Assembly (NCBI GenBank): GCA_025603075.1
Contig: MU626323.1
Span: 42,135 to 106,134, forward strand
DNA length: 64,000 nucleotides
Direction of reading: 5' to 3'
From: Neoconidiobolus thromboides FSU 785
Taxonomy: Eukaryota > Entomophthoromycota > Entomophthoromycetes > Entomophthorales > Neoconidiobolaceae
Below are positions 1-11,929 of this stretch, in pieces. The notes beneath the pieces are model-generated. The model saw only the letters and a list, made by a program, of their open reading frames with translations, searched no databases and was not told the origin of the DNA. Each line of letters starts with the position of its first letter. The stretch's first letter is position 1. Made by a program: the position numbers and the translations under genes.

Positions 1-474
1 GCTTACTTTTTCAACAAGTCCATCCTTTTATCAATAAATTTAAGTGCTTCTAATAAAGTAAATTGTACATGATTGCCCAATCCAACATTGATATAAATAT
101 AACGAGTATCAGTTCTAAATTAATATTCCATTTAGATAAATCTAACTATTATAACTAATTTAAACCCTACATATTGGCCTGAGCAAACACCCCACAACCC
201 AATTCGACTTTGGACTTAATCTCTTTTTGTTTCGAGATCCTCATTGCTTCGATTGTTGACTTTAATTTTATACTAAAAACTGTTAAATTTGACTTTATTA
301 CTTATTCTTCAAGGCTTACTATTCACTATTTTCATTATAAATCTTTTCCCTCTCTTTTATTTTAACTTCCAATACAGGCCTTAATTCATTGTAGATGACG
401 TTTTGATACATTTCAATCACCTGATCCACCTGATCCTTACTCATTGGTTCGTAATTTTCTTCATGATCTTCCAT
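1..474 (-). CDS. UXT: UXT-like prefoldin-family protein (partial, runs off left edge)
   Basis: A small spliced gene whose 3' part lies outside the window. Visible exons are 320-474, 171-272 and 7-114; the window starts inside the third intron (GTAAGC at 6-1). The spliced frame reads an N-terminal helix with YQNVIYNELRPVLE, then KSTIEAMRISKQKEIKSKVE, LGCGVFAQANI, YIYINVGLG and LLEALKFIDKR. The LGC...F stretch, the IY...G strand and the E-A-L-x-F-I-D-(K/R) block follow human UXT order closely. UXT is an alpha-class prefoldin-like subunit of the R2TP/URI prefoldin-like cochaperone complex and a nuclear cofactor; that role is family knowledge. The C-terminal helix is not visible. Start chosen at the first ATG (474). 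It is tail-side to the NELF-A-like gene, with about 210 bp between them. Confidence 0.8.
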
Positions 475-685
475 CTTTTGTATGTTGTTTAAAATTGACG
501 ATAAATGAGCAAACTATAAATTGTAATATTCTGTTTTTATTTTATTCTTAGCCAATCACAACTCTTAAATTTATTATTATTAAAATTATTAAAATGTTTT
601 GTTAAGCACAATAGTTGTTTATTTTATTTGACCTAATAAAAATAACTCAAAATATTCAATGTTCAATAAAATAAATATTATATGG

Positions 686-3099
686 CTAATCCTTGTTTAA
701 AAAAGATCCATGAGTGACATCCCAGCCTATGGTACCATCATCTTTTAAGAAAGCAACAAAGATAGTGTGGGTAATCCTTTCAAATGCACCTTCTTCATCT
801 GCTCTTTCTTGAATTATGATTCTAATGGGGTTGTTAGTTGTAACCGAACTACCAGATATAACTTCATGGCCTCCCACTAACTAATTTAAGCTAATATTAT
901 TTTTTGTTGTTATAATACCAAGTTACCTTCTCCTTTTCCATTTAAACAATCAACAATAAATTGATAATCATCATCAGAAATTATGCAAGAGTTGTTGATG
1001 ATTTCAAGTACTTCCTTTTCCTAAAATAATAATAGGTTTAGATTTTAACTATTGACGTTATTGTTATTATTGTTTACTTTATCTTCCTGTTTTAATTCAC
1101 CTGTTTCTATAATATCTACATGAATAGTTGATAAAATTTCATTATTTTAGTTTGCAATCATTTACTTTGATTATCAGGGATACCATCAGCTTGACTCATA
1201 CGTAAGAAATTCATCCCATCATCAACTAAGAACAATTTAGTTTAAATAGTCGAAGTATGAGTTAAATTACCTTTTAGTCTTAGTATCCCTTGGGGATTCT
1301 CGTTAAGTTTACAATTACTATTAGATGATGATAATTCTTTTTCTTTTACTATAAACATAAATGTTAAAATTGTCTCTTAATTATTAGATAATTTCTACCC
1401 TGCTCATTTAATTGATTAGGCTGTTTCACCTCTTTCTTTCTAAATATCCCCCTTATTACTCTAACATGATTAGCTACTCTTGGAATAAATCTCACCGGCT
1501 TAGGTGAAGTGGGTGATCGATGAGTAATTGTTTTTTTCCTCCTAATAGCACTACCCATTTTTTTATTATGCACTATTTATCTTTAATTATCAACTTTTGT
1601 TTTTTTTTTAAATTACTTTTTTCAAGCAAAGCCCATTCTTTTTCTTTTTCTTTTTGTTCTCTTAGTGTACTTCTTTTATATTCTCTATTTTGTTGTGATA
1701 CTACCTAAATTTAGTATAAGAACTTAAGCTTGAAATAAAGATTACTTTGGTCCATTAATTTCCTTAAACCCACATCATCAAGCACTGTCACTTCTTTTTT
1801 ATTGTACCTATCTTTACTGGAACTCAACCTATTTAAGCTAGCGTTTGAAGCTGAATAGCTTTGAACTAATATTAAATAAGTTAATCATATACACTTCATT
1901 CTAAAACAAATAAATTCCAACTGTTTTTGATACATTCTGGTCTCCAGTTTAATTCAATATATAAAGACCAGAAAATAATAATATACCTGTAGGTGATTCA
2001 CGTATGAAGGTTCCAGGTATAGAATCAATAGGTGGTCTAATAACAGCTACTTACGTTAATAAAATGATGATATTGGAAGTGATATAATTTACTTTGGCTC
2101 ATCATATGAATACCTCTTTGCTGCTTTTCAAACATAGCTTTTTCAGGAGTGATTAAATTCCTATCCTTTAGAAAATTTGCAGGACCTTGAGTAATGACAT
2201 TGTGAGCAGATTTAGCCGCATCTATTTATACTAAATTAACCAACATTAATAAATAAGTTAAGAATTTACTTTGATTCATGTGATTTTCAGTTTTGATTTT
2301 TGAAAATGGGCTATCAACATCGGAAGTAGATAAATCCTTCTTTTTCGAATCATCTCTAGAACTTTGCTTTGAATTATTTCCTTCAGCTGTAAAAATCAGA
2401 ACCATTTTTGTAATTATTAATGTGCAATTATTACTTAATGGTTTAAAGTTCTGTCTTTGTTTATTTACTATAACTGAGCTGGAGCGATTGCTATCTTCAT
2501 GTTGTTTGTAAACAAAATGTTCTGTTTTATTTAATTGTAAACCTGAATTCTCTTTAAGCAGCTCCATTCTCTGTTCTTCGCATAAGTAGGAAAATGTCTG
2601 TAACTCCCTGTTGTTTTTATTCAGTTTACTTACTATCAATAGGTTATAATTAATTTGGTGATATATTTAATAGATTTACTTTTATCCTTTAATTTTAAGG
2701 CGTTTCCTTTGGCACTACCATTATTTGTAGACAAGTTGTATAATTTAGGTGTGCTATGTGCAGAAAACCCAGCAACCAAATTATGAAACGAAGCTACAGT
2801 TTTATTTCTATCTAAAGCTAAATTTTGCTCATACTAAAATCAAGATTAGCAATATCGAAAAGCAATTGAAAATTATATACTAGTCTTGGGATTTCCTTAA
2901 AATTTGGTCCTAATTCAGCTCCATGGTTAATCAAAAAATAATTAAAAAGCCTAGTCTTTTGGCTGGAATTCAATGTATGCCAATTAAATAACATATTTGC
3001 TAGTATTTCTTCATTGAGCTCACAATCCTTTTCAGGCATCCAGTTTAACTTTAACTGGTCACTTAAGTCCTTTCCTTTATTATTAGTTTTTATAGACAT
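686..3099 (-). CDS. NELF-A-like protein (candidate negative elongation factor subunit A), multi-exon
   Basis: A minus-strand gene with several short introns. The N-terminal exon (2818-3099) encodes about 90 aa with LNEEILANMLFNWHTL, SSQKTRLFNYFL, FKEIPRLVYNFQLLF and IANLDFSM. This pattern matches the helical HDAg-type domain of NELF-A (a Trp/Pro start, SS..K..L...L, then an acidic I.LA.LD). A Ser/Asn-rich, then basic linker follows (RRKKTITHRSPTSPKPVRF near 1480-1540). The last exons (686-1080) encode SDDDYQFIVDCLNGKGEG, then IRIIIQER, ERITHTIFVAFLKDDGTIGW, resembling the NELF-A C-terminus, where a helix precedes two strands and a Trp. NELF pauses RNA polymerase II near promoters in animals and is absent from yeasts. 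The assignment rests on remembered family patterns, not a search. Exons in the linker are uncertain. Alternative: an unrelated nuclear protein with a similar helical start. Confidence 0.5.
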
Positions 3100-5018
3100 A
3101 AGCGATAAAAAAGCAAATTTTAATCTAGTGATCTTTTATTTTTGTTGTTTGTCCATTTTTTACGCAACGTAAAAACTTAGAACCATTACCAAAATTTAGT
3201 AGGGGGCGATGACCAGGTAGATAGTTTTCTTCATTTCAAAAAACTTCCTACTTTAAATAAAATTTTGTTCTAATTAAAATAACAGCTAGTCAAATCCAGG
3301 AATTAGCTGCCAAATACTTTTGATAAAGTTAGATTATGGAGGTTAATGTTAAGGTTCTTGATAGATGTGAATTAATGGTTTATTTCATAAAAGTTAGTAC
3401 TATTAAAAAAGATTACAATTTACCTCTGATCAATATTCTTTACTAAAAATTCCTTGAAAATAGGCTCATTTCCTAATTTACTAAATTTATCTTAATTTGT
3501 TAAAGTCACTTACATCGATGAATAAGTATATATATTTGGCCATAAAAAAGTATAAATCTTATAGTATTTTATCTTTTAAGTGTGAAATATTAAGGATTCT
3601 TTGAAGTGTTTCTTTAAGTTATGATGATTTACTTAGAGAATCGGAATCAAATGTTATTATTTTTACACATCTAATCCTTACATCAGCAGGTGGAGGGGTG
3701 CGCCATGACTATTCTATCAATTATAAAACTCTATTTGGCTATCCTGAAATAGAGCCTATGGGTGATCCAGAATGAGTAAAAAGCCTCCCAGATTTAACTG
3801 TAAATATAATATCATCGTGGTTGACCAGCTATAACTCTGAAATGCAGTTAGGAAAATCTCCATATCATAAAAGGATTGGCTGTAAGTGCATTCCATGGAC
3901 TCATATTATATGACCTTATTATATCGTATGTATGTATTTTAGATCACCATTATGCAATTTATAAAATAGTATGGAAAACAAAGTAGTTGATATGGCATAA
4001 ACAACCTAATTCGATTAGAAAATTCATATATTTGAAACCATAAACCAAGACATTTAAAGGACTTGCTCCATTATACCTTGATACTTTTTGTACTTTGTCT
4101 TGATACATGAGTATTTCTAAAAATTTAAATCAAAAGTTAGAAGCAGTTTGCTATACATTGCTTGTGGAAATATATCAAAAAGCACTTTTGGAATTTTATA
4201 CAAAACTCACCTAGATATATTTTTAATATTAGATGCATATTATTTAACTGTTTCTTTATTTTTAATTTGATACTCTTTTTTATACATATAACCTTATTAT
4301 CTCGTTAGATTTCAATCCCAAATTACCAAGTTTATCTAACTTAAGTAAAACACTTACCTTAGATTGAATGCCTCAATATTTAGTTAACTATAAAAAGCCA
4401 ATAAAGGATTTTTATCAATTATCTTTTGTCTATTTAAACAATTGAGCCATAAGTTGATATATATAAGATGGTGCTTTACGATCCATTGACTGACGAATCA
4501 GACAGGGAAATTTATATATTCGTATGTATAATTCTTATCCTAATAGGCAAATGGGACGACTATGGCTATTCTATTGACCTGTGCTTTGGGTTAGCCCATC
4601 CCAAAATACAAGCTATGAACAGTTCCGAAAGAATGATCGGACCTACTAACTTCAAGTATGATTCTAGAAGTAATCATACCACGTAATAACCTAACTATTG
4701 CTATAAGATACAATCGTGATGATTCTCAAACCACGAGAAAGATGTGCATGAAAACTACTACATAAGTATATGTTAAATAATGGTTTCCTGTACAGTGTGT
4801 ACTTGTTAAGTACCACTCGCACAATTTATAAAATAGTAGGAGAAAATCAAGTATCTAAATTGGAAAAACTAAATCAATTTGACAATCAAACCCAAAAGAT
4901 TGAAATCATAATCACAATAAAAAACATTCAAAAAACATAATGTATTCTATTTTATTTATTACTTTTCGATTTTGTATTAATATATTTATATTTATATTAG
5001 ATCAAAAATAAAGTCTAT
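3100..5018. other. intergenic DNA with remnants of decayed coding sequence
   Basis: No intact gene. From about 3600 to 3900 the plus strand reads as coding-like but interrupted protein (for example VIIFTHLILTSAGGGVRHDY, then GYPEIEPMGDPE before a stop). A 72-codon open frame at 4468-4686 contains KWDDYGYSIDLCFGLAHPKI. The stretches around 3950-3995 and 4818-4860 resemble each other (shared CAATTTATAAAATAGTA), suggesting an old duplication. I do not recognise the family. The rest is plain AT-rich sequence. Confidence 0.35.
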
Positions 5019-7143
5019 TCATAAAGGAACTTTAACGAGGGTTAAAAGCGATTCGATGTGCATCGTCTGAGGAAACATATCGAAGGGTTTAACTTTCACT
5101 ATCTTGTATGTAAAGCTCATTTTTTTGGCCTCACCCTTAATATAAGACGTGTATTGTTTAACTACTTCTTTATCACTTTCCTGTGTAAAACTTTCCCAGT
5201 TCTTTTCTGCTTCTAAAGGCGAAATAAATTCCGGACAAATCTCCCTGATATTTTCAACTGAATTTATCTTTGGCATATTTCCTTGACTTACATTTCCTCC
5301 AGTCAAATCAAGTAGCATTTGGAGATCACGTGCCTGTGTAAATGGATTGCATGATACATATACAATACTTGAGGGTGCAAAGTCGATTAATTGTTTAATA
5401 AAACTAAACATAAGTTAGAATAATTTAATACTATATAAAAATGAACTTACTCTTCACTGCATCCTTTCCTTGGAGGATCAATGATGACTGCTGTTTCATC
5501 TCCATTAAATTCCAACCCCTTAAAAATGACCTCAGCTTCACCTAACTTAAATGAGCAATTATCGATGTTGTTTAACTCAGCATTTTTAGATGCAAATGCA
5601 ATTGATTGGTCATTAACATCTACCCCAACTACTTTTTCAAAAGCAGAAGAACAAGCAACTGCAAATAATCCAGATCCACAATAAACATCTAATAAATATT
5701 TTGGTTTTTGAGCTAATGGAGCATTGGTAAATTCGGACATTACATATTCTGTAAGCCTTGGTAAGATCGAAGCATTCACTTGGAAGAAAGAACCTAAAGT
5801 TGAAATGTAAACATTGAAATATATAGCAAACTAAAGATATATTACCACTTGGGTACTTGAACCTTAAATCACCAACAGGTTGGGTCACAATCCCTTTATG
5901 AGTATTAACTACATCCACTACTTCATTACCATTATCGTCTTTAGTCAAAGACTCTCTTATAATTAATGTTGCACCACGCTTATAACTATCCAACTGTTTA
6001 TTTACTTTTTCTCTTTCCAGTTTATACCCATTACTTACAGCTGGAGTAGCCAAAATACAATCTTCAATATCCATAATTTTTCTTCTACCTTTCTCATTGA
6101 ATCCGATATCAGCTTTTAACCCAACTTCATTACATTTAGTCTCAGATCCCTCCTTTGTGCTACTTTTAGGCTTATCAAAATGAGGTGTTAATTTTGTTCT
6201 ATAATTGAATTTCAATGGCGATTCCTCTGGTTTGTCAAAGTGAATTAATTCCATAAGTGGCCTTGATCCATAAAGAAAAGCCCTCTTTAATAAATTTTCT
6301 TTTAATTCCAATTGTGTTTCATATGTAAAGTTTTGCCATTGACAACCAGAACAAGTTCCAAAGTACTTGCATGGAGCTTCAGTTAGTTTAAGTGAACTAT
6401 TCCCTCTTGATATCAGCTCTACAAAATCTCCTTCAGAGTACCCCCTTTTTAATATAAGGTTAAAAGATTAAATATAATCAAATGAAGCTACCTGCAATGG
6501 GAAAACACCCTAGTTTTTACAATATCACCGATAGTTGTAAATGGAACTAATATAAACCAATCTTTAACATCTTTAGTAACACCAATACCAGTTCCTATAG
6601 TTGAAGATATTTAAGGATAAGTTTAAACGAAAGATAGCCAACTTTACCATTAGATGCTAGTTTAACAATTTCGACTTCGTACTCAGTAAATCGCTCAAAT
6701 GGTAAATATTCATAAAATAAAGATTTATTAAAGTCTTCATTCTTTTTAGAGTTTATTAACTTTGGGTTTAACGAATGTAAATCCATTAATATATTCGAGT
6801 CTGATGGCATTGGCTTTGGCTTCTTCAGTTTCTTTTTCTTTGGTTGTTTTTTATTTGAATTCTCTAGTTCATTACTTTCTGTTTTTATTTTTTTGTTTAT
6901 TTGTGTATCTAAAAAGTTAGGACTTATTTAAATAAGTTAAAATCATTTACCTTCATTTAAGTTATCTGCTCTATTGTCAGTTGCAGCTGACTCGGTATAC
7001 CCATTTGCCTTGATATCACAAACTTTATCGCTGTTATTTAATATGTCTTTGATATCACTCATTCTACTTAAATAACTAAAATTATCTTTATTAAAAATTC
7101 GAGCTTTATTAACAAACTTAAAGATTTGATTGAAAGATCTCAT
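5019..7143 (-). CDS. TRM2: Trm2/RumA-type (uracil-5-)-methyltransferase, multi-exon
   Basis: SAM-dependent RNA uracil-C5 methyltransferase; in yeast the family member Trm2 makes ribothymidine at tRNA position 54. In order on the minus strand: a basic N-terminus (start 7143; a second Met in SRMSDIKDIL could be a shorter start), a TRAM-like beta segment around 6440-6640, the cysteine motif CKYFGTCSGCQWQ (about 6325-6365, as in RumA-type enzymes with an Fe-S cluster), the SAM-binding motif LLDVYCGSGLFAVACS (about 5635-5690), IIDPPRKGC (about 5455-5490), VYVSCNPFTQARDL with the catalytic Cys (about 5320-5360) and the terminal FDMFPQTMHIESL (about 5040-5080). At least four introns; exon borders not all fixed here. 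All catalytic motifs are present, so it looks functional. The N-terminus (MRSFNQIFKFVNKARIF) could be mitochondrial-targeting; that is inference. Confidence 0.88.
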
Positions 7144-7239
7144 TTAATAAGATAATCTAATTCCAAGGGTATTTATTCTTTTTAAACATGTTGCATAACT
7201 CTTTATAAACTAAAGATTTAGTATATAGCAAGTAGGGAT

Positions 7240-7311
7240 GGCCAAATGGTCTAGTGGTATGATTCACCCTTAGGGTGGGTGAGGTCCCGGGTTCAATTCC
7301 CGGTTTGGCCC
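7240..7311 (+). tRNA. tRNA-Pro (anticodon AGG)
   Basis: A cloverleaf of 72 nt. Acceptor stem GGCCAAA (7240-7246) pairs with TTTGGCC (7304-7310), with discriminator C at 7311. The D arm starts GGTCTAGTGG; the anticodon stem CACCC/GGGTG encloses loop TTAGGGT with anticodon AGG; the T arm is CCCGGGTTCAATTCCCGG. No intron. A T-run at 7321-7326 fits a Pol III terminator. The A and B box sequences are internal and canonical. Confidence 0.96.
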
Positions 7312-7319
7312 TTTCAGAC

Positions 7320-7326
7320 TGTTTTT
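7320..7326 (+). terminator. Pol III terminator of tRNA-Pro
   Basis: A run of six T residues (GTTTTTTG) begins about 9 nt after the 3' end of the tRNA, the usual Pol III stop signal. Confidence 0.7.
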
Positions 7327-8340
7327 TGTCAATAAATCCTTTATAGGCTTTGGAATGCTATTTTTCTATTAAAAATTATCAATAGTGAAAACATCTTATG
7401 CATTTCAAAGCTTTTATTATCCAAGAAAGTAGTATATTGTATAGACATAAAAAAGTAGATGATAAGTTTGTTTATGGTTTTTTTTTTAGTATTATTCAAA
7501 AGATTTTAAAGGAAGAAAGTAAAAAAAAATCAGTCTATTAAAATATTTCTATAATGAATTATTCTTTTTTGATTAAATAGAGTTAGTTTCAAATATTTAA
7601 ATTACTATCATTTTGACATTTATAATCTTCTATAGATGAACACTTTAAATATAATATTAACTTTTAATGTAATTCAAAATTTTAAAAAAATAAATTTGGG
7701 GATGTATTTTTATGTTTAAGAATTTTATTAACAAATTTTCTACTCAAATAGTGCTTAGAAGATGGGAAAAGTAATGAAACTAAAAAAATATCCCCATTTA
7801 ATTATTAAAAATTCAAAACTAATATACTACTGTTTATTAATTGTATACACCATATTTTAAAATACTTATAATTTTAAAAAGAGCTAAATTTACATTTATG
7901 TTTCATTGAATCTTAATTAACAGATTCTATTGTTTTAAAAGAATCTATTTAATGACTTTTTCAAATATTCCTTTTTTGGCCTGTTTTATTTCTTGTAAAT
8001 GAGTGATAGTTTTTTTTAAATGTTTTCAATTTACTTAACTAATTCTGTTTGTTACTATACCAAAGGTCTATTCGTTTCTTTTTATTAAATTGATCCGATA
8101 GACGGAATATTAATTTTTAAAAGATGCAAAATAAAAATAGTGTAAAAAGTTACTTTTATCACTACCTATATAATTGGGTTTCTTTTATAAATATTGGCTT
8201 AATATCAATGTTATATATGTATTAACTTTATATTATTAGCATCATTTATAACTCATAAAATATGTTGATTGTTTAAAATCTCCGAGCATTTGAGGAGCGT
8301 CCCTCAAATCCCTTTTATTAATATTGTTATTTCTCTTATC
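7327..8340. other. AT-rich intergenic region with one MITE
   Basis: No gene seen. It holds the MITE at 7698-7795 and otherwise low-complexity AT-rich DNA. Confidence 0.6.
7698..7795 (+). mobile_element. GGGGATG-family MITE, near full length
   Basis: About 98 bp bounded by inverted ends GGGGATGTATTTTT and AAAAAAATATCCCC. The body carries the family blocks TTTAAGAATTTTA, ACAAATTTTC, a GCTTA-type palindrome and AGTAATGAAAC. In these entries plus means GGGGATGTATTTTT reads left to right. Confidence 0.88.
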
Positions 8341-8344
8341 AAAG

Positions 8345-9700
8345 AAGAGCCATTTATATTCACTATGAGTAGGTATTTCGGTTGGGAATGGAAAAAACCA
8401 AGTATGTGTGGTTTGGCGGCAGGGGAAATGTGAAGTAATAGTATGGGATGGGTTAAGAATTAAGCATGTTTTTGAAAAAAAAGGATCATGTATTTAAAGA
8501 AACTAACTAGAACGTAAATTTTTTAGAATCTCTAGCATCATTTCTAATGATAACGAAAAACGGAAGCGTCGCCGTCGTATTACCGATCTACCATTTAGAA
8601 AAAGTTGGTCTGTAGAGCTTTTTAGTGATAGTAGTAAGGGTCTTGTTGAAAAAATTAGAGAGAATAGTAATAAATCAGTAATGATAGATGTTCTTTTTCA
8701 ACGCTTTACTTTGGATGTTTTAGGAAAAGGCTTATTTAGTTTTGATTTTGAAGCAATTAGAAACAATGGAAAAAGGAAAATGATGAAAGTTTATAGTGAA
8801 ATCTTAAAAGAATTATTTAATTTAATATATTTTATTTTCCTTATATCAGAATCTGTTGTTCCGTCATGAGAATATTATCACTATAAAATTGATGAGCTCT
8901 GTTCATTTTTAGCTGATATTATTGGAGTTCGTACGAAAGAAATTGAAAGTAGAAATAGTAAAGATGGTTTTGTTAGTTTGATGCTTAATAATATGACGAG
9001 ACCAACTAAAGAAGTTTAACTACTGATGAAGTAGTAAATAACTTGGCTGCTTTCTTTTTAGCAGAGGATAATACTATAGTAAATTCTCTTACTTCTACCA
9101 TTCATTTTTTCTCAAAATATCCAGAAATCCAAGGAAAAACTCAAAGAACTAATTAATATTTTAGGTAATAGTGGGAACTGTATACCATCTCATGAACAGT
9201 AAAAAAAGCCTTATTTATCTAAACTGCTTTATCAAAGAAACCATGTAGTTTATTACTACAGTTAGTTCATTAAAACGCTACTGTGTTAAGGATGAGATCA
9301 TCCCTAATGGGGCGCTGATTAAAAAGGAGGCCTATGTTACTTACCATTTTTGGGTATTGCGCCATACTTAAAAGTACTTTCCAAACCCAGAAAAATTCGA
9401 TCCCAATCGCTTCTTGGACCCACATAGTGAGCAAATTAATTCATGGATGGCATTTAGCTACAGCTTTAGGCTGTGTAAGAGTATCACTATTGTTATTTAA
9501 CTAATCATTTTTTAGATATTGTTATTAACTTTTCATTAATTGAACAAAGGGTTGGGTTCTTATTGTTATTACAAAAATATCAAACTAAATTAGGTCAGAA
9601 TTCAAAACAACGGGAAAAGCTATTACTTATTACCACTGGACTTATACTTTCAAAGGATTTGGATATTCAATTTATAAATAGGGTGGATATTATTTAAAGC
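8345..9700 (+). pseudogene. cytochrome P450 pseudogene
   Basis: Fragments of a P450 occur in the correct order, broken by stops and frameshifts. They are an N-terminal KHVFEKKDHVFKET-like piece (about 8455-8500), a C-helix/F-region piece (8560-8870, RKSWSVELFSDSSKGLVEKI and TLDVLGKGLFSFDFEAI), an I-helix remnant NNLAAFFLAEDNT (about 9040-9080), KDEIIPNGALIKKEAYVTYH and FPNPEKFDPNRFLDPHS (about 9285-9425), and the heme-loop position as SWMAFSYSFRLC (about 9440-9475), where family members have FxxGxRxC. The Gly of the heme loop is replaced and the ExxR region is unrecognisable. In-frame stops occur near 8866, 9017 and 9367. It would have been a membrane monooxygenase; it cannot make a working enzyme now. 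Confidence 0.85.
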
Positions 9701-9870
9701 CAATGAAGGAATAAAGTATTAAAAAAACTATACTTTATTATTTTATTTAAATCATTTACTTGTAAACTAAAATCATTTGTAAATGCAGTAAAATTTACTT
9801 TAAAGAATGGTCACTTATTTAATATTAAACCACTTCTTACTATTATATATAGTAGGCAAAACTAGTATAC

Positions 9871-9962
9871 GGGAGTGTTTTTTTACCTCATTATTTTTTC
9901 CATTTTTTAAGCGCTATTTAAGCGGAAATTTTGTTGGTAAAATTCTTATAAAAATACATCCC
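9871..9962 (-). mobile_element. GGGGATG-family MITE
   Basis: Reverse copy with ends GGGAGTGTTTTTT and ACATCCC, flanked by TATA on both sides, with the internal TTTAAGCGCTATTTAAGCGG block. Confidence 0.85.
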
Positions 9963-10241
9963 TATATTATATTAAAAAAGTATAATTTCGCATATTAAAT
10001 AAGTGATACCAATTTTTATTGTACGGAGTTATTCCTTTTGGTAGATAATACTAGTAAATAATAGTGCAAGATATATTTTTCTCAGCATTTTATTTTCGGA
10101 GGATTGTACATGATATTCATTGAAATATTAGTTATACATATAAGCTGCTCGAGTTGTAAGTCAAAGACTCTGCTATTACACTCGATTACAGTAAAATGAA
10201 ATTTACAAATTGTCATTAATTTTTACATTTAAAATAATATT

Positions 10242-10339
10242 GGGGATGTATTTTTGTATTTAAGAGTTTTACCAACAATTTTTCCACTAAAATAGTGCTT
10301 AAAAGATGGAATAAGTAATGAAACCAAAAAAAACATCCC
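10242..10339 (+). mobile_element. GGGGATG-family MITE
   Basis: Forward copy with ends GGGGATGTATTTTTG and AAAAACATCCC. The internal family blocks are intact. Confidence 0.88.
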
Positions 10340-11845
10340 TATATAATAAACTAATAAAATAAAGTAGGATAAAACTTTAAAGAGATCAAATTATGAAAAA
10401 GTTTTTCCACAATAGCTTACGTTTCCATAACACATTGTGTTTACTTATAGTTAACTATCGGAAAGAAACAGCAGTAAATCCGAGTCTATGAAATTCAATA
10501 ATTTATCTTTAAAATAATGTTGTTAAATTATCCAAATATACTAAACTTTACTAAAAAAATCTCACTGTTAAACTTTGGGCAAAGAATAAAAAGGGGTCAA
10601 GGGAGATAAGCTGGAATAAAAATTAATAGATTAAGAGTTGACATTTAAGTAACTTAAATATACTGAAAGAGAAAGCTACTTTTAAAAGTAACTTATGTAA
10701 AGTTAAAGTATGGGATTTTTTGTATTGTAAATAAAATAAAATAAAACTCTTTCACTGACCGAATCATAGTATTTAAGTTAGGAATATAATAACTTAAATA
10801 ATAAAAATCCTCTTTTTAGAAATAGAGTTTAATTGAATGTATAAAAAATATTAGGTTTATTAAATTTGATCATATTTTAATTTTTTTGCATGAATTATTA
10901 ATTATTCCTTAAAATTAATTATTCAATTAGTATACATAAGTTACTCTTTAGATTATTTTTAAATTGAATATTATTTATTATATATAAAATAGCCCAATAG
11001 CGGTTTGTGGTGGCTTTATCAATAGCATATAAATATTATAATATTATTTACTAAATTATTTTAAAATTAAATAAATGCTATGTTCTTTCAAAGTTCTCTC
11101 AAAGTAAACAATTCCTACCTTTTTTAATGAAATCATTAAACTTTCTATAATAACACTAATAAAATTAATGGAGATATTTTGCTTTATTAAGAATAAAAAT
11201 TTAGATGACAATATTTACACATATAATGATAAAACAATCAATCAACTGATTTTACATAATAATATAATAAATGTCATTATAGTTGGTACCAGATTGCTAA
11301 AAATATTAAGTTAAACCATTTTTCTTTAAGGATAGTATTTATCAAATATTAAGGGTCATTGTTAATTACTTATCGGAAAACATATGATTTTTTATTAAGA
11401 GGTAGATAAAAAAAATTTATGCTTTTTGTCAAACTAAAAGGGGTTTTATATATTAAACATACAGAACTATACGTTTAATTACTTTTAGGAAAGAGTCATA
11501 AAGCGATAATAATAAACATAAGTCTAATTAATATAAAAATGTAGTATTATTGCATGTATTCTAGATGAAATAATTTATAAACCATCAATAAGAATATATA
11601 TCATTTTTTTTATAAATATAAATATGATCAATCATGAAGTGAGCAGTTGTTTTATGTGATTTATTAAATTTTAGGTAGAATACTAAATCAACTAAAAGTA
11701 GTCAACTAGATTAATTTAGAAGAAATAAGTAACTAACTTATCATCTGATAATATAGTAAATAAGTGGTTTATGATATTTACACCATTCTACATAAAATTT
11801 CAAAATATACAATGAATAGAGGAATAACAGGGTTTAATTCAAGGG

Positions 11846-11853
11846 TATATAAA
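11846..11853 (+). promoter_or_regulatory. TATA-like box of the subtilisin gene
   Basis: TATATAAA lies 84 nt upstream of the ATG at 11930. Similar TATA boxes precede all three M28 peptidase genes in the window. Placement relative to a transcription start is not known. Confidence 0.45.
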
Positions 11854-11929
11854 CAGATTAAAATTTATCAAATGGGTTATCAAAAAAAAATCGACTGTTT
11901 TATACTCTCATATCAAATTGTATATAAAA

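Larger units (their letters stand above)
9701..11840. other. gene-free AT-rich region with two MITEs
   Basis: No gene recognised in about 2.1 kb. It contains MITE copies at 9871-9962 (minus) and 10242-10339 (plus). Short open frames here lack any family signature. Confidence 0.6.

Noticed and set aside
11918-11929. Upstream extension of the subtilisin start
   Set aside because: The extra codons begin with TTG; the ATG at 11930 begins an ideal signal peptide.
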